In this document: piece after piece, positions 37,561-45,409 of the stretch
Position numbering within the stretch: the stretch's first letter is position 1
Layout of the letters: the number at the start of each line of letters is the position of its first letter
Assembly (NCBI GenBank): GCA_963734575.1
Contig: CAVTHT010000005.1
Span: 23,203 to 87,202, forward strand
DNA from: CAIWHR01 sp963734575
GTDB taxonomy: Bacteria > Pseudomonadota > Gammaproteobacteria > Burkholderiales > Casimicrobiaceae
DNA length: 64,000 bases
Reading direction: 5' to 3'
The notes under the pieces: generated by a model
Told to the model about the DNA's origin: nothing
Seen by the model: the letters and a program-made list of their open reading frames with translations, nothing else
Database searches by the model: none
Translations under genes and position numbers: made by a program

Positions 37561-39799
37561 CTACGGCGCGCCGAGCAGCATGTACAGCGACCAGTTACCG
37601 CTCTGGCCGAGACCGATTCCCAGATACGCGGGTCCCACGGCGGTGTCCGCGCCAAGAAAGGCCGAGATGGACCACAGCGTCCCCGCCGACGGTAAGCCGT
37701 CGAACCGGTCGTTCATCCGTCCCACTTCTAGCGAGCCACCGGCGTACACGCCGCTGCCGAGAAGGTCGGGAAGCGGGAGGAATCGGTTGTAGTACATCAG
37801 CCGGCCGAAGGCGTACTCGCGGCCGGCGAACTGATTGACGCGGTAACCGGACAGGCGCAGCGGACCGCCGAGCGTGAAGGATTCGTACGCGGGCATGTCG
37901 GAATTGAAATCCGTGCCGGCAGCAATGGCGTAGCCGATCGTGTGGTGTGCGTAGCTCCACGCACCGCGGAAGGTCGCTTCCAGCCGGCGGTAACTGGCGT
38001 CTGATCCGAACGCAGGTAGAGCGGCATAGGCCGACGCTACCGCACCGAAGCCGTGTGTCGGAAACCATGCGTGGTCCGTCTGGTCGACGAACAGGAGCGC
38101 GCGCAGCCCCGCCGAGGTTTCCTTGCCGGAAGGCAGGACTGCAGAGCCCGTATCGACGCGTGCATCCACGCGCGACCACACCGGGCCGGCGCGCAACTGT
38201 CCCCACGTGCCCAGCACGACCCCGGCATCGACGCCCACCTGCGACAGGCGCACCTTGTAGTCGGCGACCTTGTCCTCATCCACGAAAACACCGCGCATCT
38301 GCTGCCCGATACGAAAGTACGGCGCCACGATCCAACGGCCCGCCTCGTTCACCGGCTGGTAGAACTCGCTGAAGAGGTGCGTGTCCTGTCCGATCTGGGC
38401 TTCGCGTCAGCCATTCGCCGCCGAGACGGTTCAGCCACGTCTTGCGGTACTGGAACAGCGCGTTGAACATGCTGTCGCCCTGGAAGTCGCTCGCGAGCCC
38501 GAGACCGAATCTCAGGTAGTCCGGTCCCCACGACTTCTCGCGCGGCTCGATCACCATCGCGCGCGGCCCGCCGTCCCCGGTGATGTGATAGCTGATGCTC
38601 TCGAAGCCACCCTGGCCGTAGACGCGGCGCAGATCGGCACCGATCTTTCCCTCCGACAGCGGCTCGCCGGCCTTGGTCTGCACGAGGGCCTGCAGCACCT
38701 CGGGATTCGTGCGCTCGAGACCCTCGATGCGGATCTCGTCGACGCTGCCCAATGGCTTGAGCTCGGCGACCTGCGTCGCGCGCAAGGCTGCGTACTGCTC
38801 CGGCGGCACGCTGTAGCGTCGGAGCGAATCGGCCATCGCGCGCGTGGCTTCCTCGCCGATCCGGATCGCGTCGACCGAGCGATCGAAAGTGGAGACCGAG
38901 ATGTCGCCGAGATCCGGGGCGATGAGCACGTCACGCTCGCCCAGGCTCTTCAACTGGTCGTCGACCGTCTGCTTGCCGAGGAAATTGACGAGCTGCGTGG
39001 TGACACTCAAGGCCGAGGTGATGTCCTTGCGCTTGAGCGCCGGCGTGGAAATGTTGACCGCGATGACCACGTCGGCACACAGCTTGCGCGCCTCGTCGAT
39101 CGGCAGGTTGTTCGAGATGCCGCCGTCGACCAGCAAGCGCCCGTCGATCTCCACCGGCGCGATCGCTCCGGGCAGCGACATGCTGGCACGCATTGCCTGG
39201 GCCACGCTGCCGTGATCGAGCACGATCGCTTCGCCGGTCTCGATGTCGGTCGCCATGGCGCGGAACGGGATCGGCAGCTTCCGGAAATCGGTGACGTCGA
39301 AGGCGCGAATGGACAGCATCCGGAAGAACGACTCGATCGACACCCCCGCGATGAAGCCTTTCGGCAGCGCGAGGCTGCCGTCCTTCACGCCATACTCGGG
39401 CGCGAACAGCGTCTTGTAGTCGTCGATCTTGCGGCGGACGGAGATCTCCTGGCGTGGCGGGCGGTCGCGAAAGATCTCGTCCCAGTTGGCCGCGAGGACG
39501 AGCTTTTCCATCTCGAGCGGCGGGGTCCCCGCCGCGAAGGTGCCCCCGACGATCGCACCCATGCTGGTGCCGGTCACGCAGTGAATCGGCACCCGCAACT
39601 CTTCGAGCACCTTGAGAACGCCGACGTGCGCGATGCCGCGGGCTCCGCCTCCGGACAAGGCAAGACCGATGCGCGGTCCGGCCGTCGAGGCGACCGGGAA
39701 TCCGGCGTCGGCCGCGAGCGCAGAGCCCTGCAGCAACGGCAGCATCGATGCGGCCGCTGCCGCAAGTACGAGGGCGGCGCGGATCCGCGCGGACTTCAT
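37561..39799 (-). CDS. Patatin-like phospholipase with POTRA and outer-membrane barrel (type Vd), one frameshift
   Basis: From the ATG at 39799, about 745 residues when repaired. After the signal peptide comes the patatin domain: GGGARGIAHVGVLK, catalytic Ser in GTSMG, and DGGISNNLP with the dyad Asp. A POTRA-like linker (VDEIRIEGLERTNPEVLQALVQTKAGEPLSEGKI) and a barrel follow (PDYLRFGLGLASDFQGDSMFNALFQYRKTWLN, AWSYAHHTIGYAIAAGTDFNS, TLGGPLRLSGYRVNQFAGREYAFGRLMYYN). This matches PlpD-type self-secreting phospholipases. One extra C near 38405 splits patatin/POTRA from the barrel. The 245 bp between this gene and DUF3300 holds copy F. Confidence 0.9.
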
Positions 39800-39884
39800 C
39801 GCTCGACGAATCGGTGTGGCATGCGTCCCCGCAGCACTACCCGTCGGGGACCCGGGCGAGACCCCGCACGGCAACGCCTGCGTG

Positions 39885-40349
39885 TCACTTGACGCTGTAG
39901 CCGCGGCCTTCGAGGCAGACTGCGCGCGCCTTGGCGAACGCCTGCTGCTGCTGCTGCGATCCGGCCTGCTGCTGGGCCTGCGCCTGCTGCGTTGCAGCCG
40001 CATTCTGGCGACGGCTCTGGCCACGCGCGGCCGCGGCGCCCGCTGCAGCGCCGGCCCCGGCGTCACCACCGACGATCTCGCCCACCACCGCGCCTCGTGC
40101 CGCGCCGCGCGCACCCGCGCCGGGCGTGGTGCCCGTTGCCGTCGTCGGAGGCGCGGCCACGGGGGCCGGTGGTGGAGCCTTGGCCGGATCGAACCCCGTC
40201 TGCTGCACCGCCCACGTATAGCAGGCAGCCTCGTCGCTCTTCTGCTGCTGCGGCGACTGGCCCTTCGCCGGATAGACGTACTGCTGCGCGCCGGCTTCGG
40301 CCGCGAGCGCCATGCTCATGACGAGCATCCATGCGATCTGTCGTTTCAT
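39885..40349 (-). CDS. Exported glycine-zipper/Gln-rich protein
   Basis: A protein of 154 residues from the ATG at 40349 (MKRQIAWMLV). It has a signal peptide, then QQQKSDEAACYTWAVQQTGFDP, a Pro/Ala linker, a glycine-zipper segment (GARGAARGAVVGEIVGGDAGAGAAAGAAAA), a Q-rich stretch and AFAKARAVCLEGRGYSVK. Two cysteines flank the low-complexity region. Proteins with this build often accompany DUF3300/DUF2950 genes (from memory). The zipper suggests membrane association. Copy G of the shared element lies 171 bp upstream. Confidence 0.72.
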   Translation of the reverse strand: MKRQIAWMLVMSMALAAEAGAQQYVYPAKGQSPQQQKSDEAACYTWAVQQTGFDPAKAPPPAPVAAPPTTATGTTPGAGARGAARGAVVGEIVGGDAGAGAAAGAAAARGQSRRQNAAATQQAQAQQQAGSQQQQQAFAKARAVCLEGRGYSVK

Positions 40350-40520
40350 GTGTGCCTTCTTCTCAAGATGCGCCACGTCGTCGCGGAGCTTCGCGATCCA
40401 TGGGCACTGGCGTCAGCCGGTGGACGTCGAGCGCGAGCAGACTGACGTCGGACCGGCGTGCGCCGGAATGCCACACACGACCTGCCAGCCTTTGCTCAGG
40501 GTGAATGGTTCACCGGCCAG

Positions 40521-40541
40521 CGTCTTCGCAAATCTCGACAC
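40521..40541 (-). promoter_or_regulatory. Shared 21-bp upstream element, copy G
   Basis: The plus strand core reads GTCTTCGCAAATCTCGACA. It is 171 bp upstream of the glycine-zipper gene. CAGGGTGAATGGTTC at 40497-40511 repeats the second block of copy F with the same 9-bp spacing. The 405-bp gap here otherwise holds only the FNR-like palindrome at 40658. Confidence 0.72.
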
Positions 40542-40657
40542 ACGGTGCCACGCACGCGTTGCGCCGCCCAGCCCGCCCGCCGCGCTCTGTCAGCGAGCGC
40601 CGTGCACGACGTGCGACGAACATCTTGCGAAAGTCAGCGACGTGAAACGATCGAAGA

Positions 40658-40671
40658 TTGATGGCAGTCAA
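40658..40671 (+). promoter_or_regulatory. FNR/Anr-type palindrome
   Basis: TTGATGGCAGTCAA matches TTGAT-N4-ATCAA at nine of ten defined positions and sits in a longer inverted repeat (ATTGATGGCAGTCAAT). It is 83 bp upstream of the acyltransferase start at 40755, a reasonable position for an activating site. This is the strongest of three such matches in the window. Confidence 0.5.
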
Positions 40672-40754
40672 TCGAAGATGGAGATTGCCGCGCAATCCTT
40701 GCTGCCGATCCAGGGGCGGCGAGTCGGACGCGCCGGCCACGCATCGGCACACTC

Positions 40755-41654
40755 ATGAAGACCGTCTTGCAAAGCGTCAAGGGCGCGCTCGCGGCCGTCG
40801 CGATCGCGCTCAACGTCGTGGTCGTGTTCTCGATGATGATCCCGTTCGCCCTGCTCAAGCTCGTGCTGCCGACCGAGTCCGTTCGACGCACGTGCGATCG
40901 CGCGCTCACCGCACTCGCCTCGCGATGGGTGGCGTTCAACGACATCATCATGGCAAGCGTGGGTCGCACGCGCTGGAACGTCACGGGCCTCGACGACCTC
41001 GATCCGCGCGGCTGGTACCTGGTGAGCTCCAATCACCAGACGTGGTGCGACATCCTCGTGCTGCAGAAGGTGTTTCACGGCCGCATCCCGTTCCTCAAGT
41101 TCTTCCTCAAGGCGGAACTGATCTGGGTGCCGGTGATCGGCCTCGCATGGTGGGCACTCGACTTTCCCTTCCTCAAGCGCGGCAAGAAGGGGGGCCGCGG
41201 CGACTTCGAGACCACGCGGCGCGCCTGCGAGAAGTTCAAGCTCATTCCCACCGCGGTGATCAACTTCGTCGAGGGGACGCGGCTGACGCCGGGCAAGCAT
41301 GCGCACCAGCAATCGCCTTACCGCCACCTGCTGAAGCCGAAGGTCGGCGGCATGGCGGTGGCGCTCGCCACCATGGGCGAGTACTTCCAGGCCTTGCTCG
41401 ACGTCACGATCGCGTATCCGCGCGGCACGCCCACGTTCTGGGACCTGTTGTGCGGCCGCATGGAGGAGGTGATCGTGCGCGTGGAGTCGCGCCCGATCCC
41501 GCCGCAGCTCACGGCTGGCGACAACGTCGCCGATCCTGCATTCCGGAGCAGCGTGCAGGCGTGGATCGGCCCGATCTGGGAAGACAAGGACCGTCTGCTC
41601 GACGAACTGCTGCGATCTTCAGCGCGTGTTGCAGCCGGTGCCGATGCTGCCTGA
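40755..41654 (+). CDS. 1-acyl-glycerol-3-phosphate acyltransferase-like (PlsC family)
   Basis: A protein of 299 residues. An N-terminal hydrophobic segment (ALAAVAIALNVVVVFSMMIPFALL) is followed by the acyltransferase motifs NHQTWCD (H-x4-D) and NFVEGTR, with ERGTPTFWDLL-like sequence near the end. It resembles YihG/LCLAT-type acyltransferases (PlsC superfamily), inner-membrane enzymes of phospholipid synthesis or remodelling. An FNR-like palindrome is just upstream. The lipid-transport operon that follows 325 bp later is functionally coherent. Confidence 0.9.
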   Translation: MKTVLQSVKGALAAVAIALNVVVVFSMMIPFALLKLVLPTESVRRTCDRALTALASRWVAFNDIIMASVGRTRWNVTGLDDLDPRGWYLVSSNHQTWCDILVLQKVFHGRIPFLKFFLKAELIWVPVIGLAWWALDFPFLKRGKKGGRGDFETTRRACEKFKLIPTAVINFVEGTRLTPGKHAHQQSPYRHLLKPKVGGMAVALATMGEYFQALLDVTIAYPRGTPTFWDLLCGRMEEVIVRVESRPIPPQLTAGDNVADPAFRSSVQAWIGPIWEDKDRLLDELLRSSARVAAGADAA

Positions 41655-41979
41655 ACCGACAGCGGAAACTCCGATCACTCGGGCAGTGCCAAGCAGCATG
41701 TCGCCATACCGGGCCGATGCGGGTCGTGATCGGTGATCATCCGCATGACGAGCGACGAGCGCGCCGGCGCGCCATCAGGACCACGACCGCCAATGCCGCG
41801 ATCATTCCCGCAGGGTGCGCCATTGCCTTTTGTCATCCGGTGCGCCCAGGCGGCGACAGACAATGCTCACGTGAATGCGCATTCATAGGTTGGCGAGGAA
41901 CGCGTGTGCCGCGCGTGCAGCAGCGCGCGCGCCATGCCCGGAGCCGCCGTCCCGATGGACGAATCCCGCTGAGCGATGC
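41655..41979. other. 325-bp intergenic region
   Basis: I found no gene or obvious RNA in this stretch. Several short inverted GC sequences occur, but none looks like a terminator with a T-run. It separates the acyltransferase gene from the Mla-like operon and probably contains the promoter of the latter. Confidence 0.4.
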
Positions 41980-43111
41980 ATGGCGACAGGCTGGATCGAG
42001 CGCAAGGTCGAGGACGACGCCGATGTCCTGTACCTCGACGGGCGTCTGGCGCCTGCCGAACGTCGCCGCGATCGCGACGCGCTGCGGCGCTGCGGCTTCG
42101 CGCGCCGGCGACCGCTTCGTGCGTGGACGGCAGCCGGCTCGAGGCGCTCGACACCGCGGCGGGCTTCATCCTGCTGCAGGCATCTCGCGGACGTCGGCTG
42201 CACGCGCGCGATGGTGAGCGCGCGCGGCTTCGACCCGCGCCACGAGCGGCTGCTCGCGCTGGTGCACGAGCGCATGACCACGCCGCCCTGCGGCGCGCAT
42301 CCGGCGCACCTGGGGCTCGTGCAGCGCATCGGTGCGGCCGACGCTCGCACCTGGCGCGCATGCTGAAGACGCACGTCGCCTTCGTCGGCATGGTCGCGCT
42401 CGAGCTGCTCGCGCTCGTGCGCAGGCCGCGGACTGTTCCGGCCCCGCGAGACGGTGTCGCAGTTCGAGGCGGTGTGCATCGACGCGGTCCCGATCGTCGC
42501 GCTCGTGAACTTCCTCATCGGCGTGGTGATCGCCTACGTGCTCGGCGTGCAGGCGCAGCGCTACGGCGCGAACCTCTTCGTCGCCGACGGCATCGCGCCT
42601 CGGCGATGTGCCGCGAGCTGTCGCCGATCCTCGGCTCGGTCCTCGTCGCCGGCCGCTCCGGCGCCGCCTTCACCGCGCAGATCGGCACCATGAAGGTGGA
42701 GGAGGAGATCGACGCCATCAGCACGCTCGGGCTCTCGCCGATCCAGGTGCTGGTCATCCCGCGGCTCGTGGCGCTCATGATCGCGCTGCCGCTGCTGGTG
42801 TTCGTCGGCGACGTCGCCGGCATCGCCGGCGGCATGGTGGTCGGCGCGTGGCAGCTCGACATCGCGCCGCAGGTCTTCATCGACCGCGTGCACGACGTGC
42901 TCGAGATGCGCCATTTCGTGGTCGGCCTCGGTCAAGGCGCCGGTGTTCGCCGCCTTCATCGCCATCATCGCGTGCCGCATGGGCCTGCTGGTCGCGCGCG
43001 ACGCGCGCAGCGTCGGCGAGAACACCACCTCCACCGTCGTGCAGTGCATCGTGTGGGTCATCCTCCTGGACGCCGCCTTCGCCGTCGCGTTCCAGCACCT
43101 GGGCGATCTGA
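41980..43111 (+). CDS. MlaE-family lipid ABC transporter permease with N-terminal STAS-like domain (several frameshifts)
   Basis: Begins MATGWIERKVEDDADVLYLDGRL (STAS-like) and continues in changing frames: VDGSRLEALDTAAGFILLQ, FDPRHERLLALVHERM, then permease FVGMVALELLALV, SQFEAVCIDAVPIVALVNFLIGVVIAYVLGVQAQRYGAN, AMCRELSPILGSVLVAGRSGAAFTAQIGTMKVEEEIDAISTLGLSPIQVLVIPRL and FAAFIAIIACRMGLLVARDARSVGENTTSTVVQ. The RELSPILG...GRSGAAFTAQIGTMKVTEEIDA pattern is the MlaE signature. Breaks near 42090, 42175, 42345, 42435, 42600, 42935 and 43100. It is the permease of a phospholipid-trafficking ABC system. Confidence 0.82.
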
Positions 43112-43852
43112 ATGGACCGCGTCCTCGGCGTCGACTCGATCGTCACCCGCTTCGGCAGGCAGGTGGTGCACGACGGCGTGAGCTTCGACCGTGCAGCGCG
43201 GCGAGGTGGTGGCGCTGATCGGCGGCAGCGGCAGCGGCAAGTCGGTGCTGCTGCGGGAGATCATCGGCCTCATGCGGCCCGACCGCCGGGCCGCATCGAG
43301 CTGCTCGGCACCGACGTGTGGCGCTGCGACCTGCGCGAGCTCAACGCGCTGCGGCGCGCGCTTCGGCGTGCTCTTCCAGGACGGCGCGCTCTTCTCGTCG
43401 CTCACCGTCGCCGAGAACGTCGCCGTCCCGTTCCGCGAGAACACCGCGCTGCCGATGGACATCGTCGCGCCGCTCGTCGGGTTCAAGCTCGCCCTGGTGG
43501 GCCTGCCCGCGGATGCGGCGCGAAGTTGCCGGCGCAGCTTTCCGGCGGCATGCGCAAGCGCGCCGCGCTCGCGCGCGCGCTCGCCCTCGAGCCGGAGATG
43601 CTCTTCCTCGACGAGCCCACCTCGGGGCTCGACCCGGTCGGCGCGCGCGAGTTCGACCGCCTGCTGCGCGCGCTCGCCGACAGCCTCGGCCTCACCGTGT
43701 TCATCGTCACGCACGACGTGGACATGCTCGTGTCGATCGCCGACCGCGTGATCGCGCTCGCGGCGGGCAAGGTGATCGCCGACGGCCCCGTGGGCGCGGT
43801 GCGCAGAGCCGACGATCCCTGGCTGCGCGAATACTTCGCGGCACGCGCCTGA
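43112..43852 (+). CDS. MlaF-like ABC ATPase (several frameshifts)
   Basis: Starts MDRVLGVDSIVTRFGRQVVHDGVS. Segments in alternating frames give Walker A (LIGGSGSGKSVLLREIIGLMRPD), FGVLFQDGALFSSLTVAENVAVP (Q-loop region), signature LSGGMRKRAALARALALEP, Walker B EMLFLDEPTSGLDP and switch His in FIVTHDVDML. Breaks near 43190, 43290, 43360 and 43515 (a mix of apparent insertions and deletions). It directly follows the permease and is followed by TGAATG into the MCE-domain gene, matching Mla operon order E-F-D except that the permease precedes the ATPase. Confidence 0.85.
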   Translation: MDRVLGVDSIVTRFGRQVVHDGVSFDRAARRGGGADRRQRQRQVGAAAGDHRPHAARPPGRIELLGTDVWRCDLRELNALRRALRRALPGRRALLVAHRRRERRRPVPREHRAADGHRRAARRVQARPGGPARGCGAKLPAQLSGGMRKRAALARALALEPEMLFLDEPTSGLDPVGAREFDRLLRALADSLGLTVFIVTHDVDMLVSIADRVIALAAGKVIADGPVGAVRRADDPWLREYFAARA

Positions 43853-44818
43853 ATGGAACCCGAAGCGAAATACACGCTCGTCGGCGCCGCGGTGCTCATC
43901 CTGGTCGCGCTGCTCGCGGCGGCGGTGGTGTGGCTGCGCAGCAGCGGCGAAGGCGCAACGGCGCGCGCGCAGTACAAGATCTATTTCGAGCGCCAGTCGC
44001 TCGAAGGGCTCGAGCCGCGCAGCGACGTCACGATGCGCGGCGATGCGGGTCGGCTCGGTCACGGGCCTACGCTTCTCGTCGCAGCGGCCCGGCGCCGTCG
44101 AGGTCTTCATCGCCGTCGATCCCGACCACGCCGATCCGGCAGAGCACGAGCGCGACGGTGGAGCGGCACCTGGTGACGGGGCTCGCGACGCGTGCGGCTC
44201 GTGAACGCGACGGAGGACAGCCCGCTGCTCGCAGAAGCGCCGCCGGGCGAGCCGCACCCGGTGATCGCGGAAGGCGAGTCGTCGATGAAGCAGGTGTCCG
44301 ACACGCTCTCGCAGCCTGGCGCGAGCAGCGCGGACGAGACGATGAAGCGCCTGAATTCCACGCTCGTCCCCGGAGAACCGCGCCGCGTTCGCCGAGACGC
44401 CTCGACAACCTGCGCCGCGTCTCGCGCCACGCGGATGCCAGTCTCACGCAAGGTCGACGCAGCGGCCGGCTCCGTCGGCCAGGCCGCGGACGACGTGCGG
44501 GCGCTGGCGGCCTCCGTCACGCAGGCCGGAAGAGCGCACGCTCGACGGCGCGCTACGACACGCTGGGCGCGGAAGCTCACGCGCGCGGTACGCGAATCCG
44601 CGGCGCACAGGCGACTGCGCGCGGTACGTGGACGGTCACGCGAGCGCAGCCGACGCGCTGCTCGCAACGGCGACGAAGAGCTGCGCGCGAGCGCGCCGTG
44701 CGCTGCGCTCCGCGGCCGATTCGGTGGGCGCCGCCGCGGATCGACTGCGCGATCCGCGCCAGATCGATCTACGGGCCGCCGAAGGACGGCCTCGGCCCGG
44801 GGGAAGGCAGCGCCATGA
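43853..44818 (+). CDS. MlaD-like MCE-domain substrate-binding protein (many frameshifts)
   Basis: Starts MEPEAKYTLVGAAVLILVALLAAAVVWL, a membrane anchor, followed by YKIYFERQSLEGLEPRSDVTMRG, the start of the MCE domain. Later pieces in other frames include VEVFIAVDPDHAD, LLAEAPPGEPHPVIAEGES, ETMKRLNSTL, LDNLRRVSRHADASL and the end IYGPPKDGLGPGEGSA, close to the usual MlaD-family C-terminus. About eight breaks are needed, so the 3' end is approximate. It would bind phospholipid in the periplasm for the E/F transporter. Confidence 0.7.
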
Positions 44819-45386
44819 AGGCGTGCTGCGACCCTGCTCGTGGCCATCGCCGTGCCGGCTGCGTGCCGCCGGAGCGCGCGAGGCGGACCGCTACTTCGTC
44901 CTCGAAGCGGCGCTCGCCGCCCTACGGCGCCGCGTCCGGCGCGGTCCGCCGGGCGTGAGCGTCGCGCCGACGACGTCGTCGAGCTTCTACGACACGCAAG
45001 ACATCGTCTACAGCCGCGCGCCGGGCACGCGCGCCTACTACCAGTTCAACCATTGGACCGAGCGGCCGCAGCGCGCGATCCACGCGCAGCTCGCGTCGCG
45101 GCTCTCGACGGACGCGGCGAAGGGCGGCCTCGTCCTCGATACCCGCGTCGACGAGATCTATCACGATGCGCTGGACTCGCCGGGAACGGCTGCGCATCAC
45201 GACTCACCGCGGAGCTCGTCGATCCGGCGAGCGCGGGCGGTGCTGGCGCGCCGCACCTTCAACCGGTCGGCGCCCGCCGCATCGTACGACGCGTCCGGCG
45301 CCGTGCGGGGCTTCGACGAGGCGCTCGGCAGCCTGCTCGACGACATCGTCACGTGGGTCGGACAGCAGGCGCCGGCGACGAGATAG
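44815..45386 (+). CDS. ABC-type transport auxiliary lipoprotein (frameshifts)
   Basis: Starts MKAC. After one extra base at about 44825 the reading ATLLVAIAVPAAC gives a signal peptide with a lipobox Cys, then ADRYFVLEAAL. The body, in one frame, reads APTTSSSFYDTQDIVYSRAPGTRAYYQFNHWTERPQRAIHAQLASRL and RAVLARRTFNRSAPAASYDASGAVRGFDEALGSLLDDIVTWV. YYQFNHWTERP is typical of the PF03886 (PqiC/DUF330) outer-membrane lipoproteins linked with MCE transporters. The stop TAG is at 45386, 23 bp before ftsH. Confidence 0.78.
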
Positions 45387-45409
45387 CGAACCACTTCTGA
45401 CGGATCGGC

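Noticed and set aside
10578..40541. Sigma54 promoter as explanation of the shared element
   Set aside because: No copy has the invariant GG-N10-GC spacing, and conserved bases extend beyond the positions sigma54 would need.
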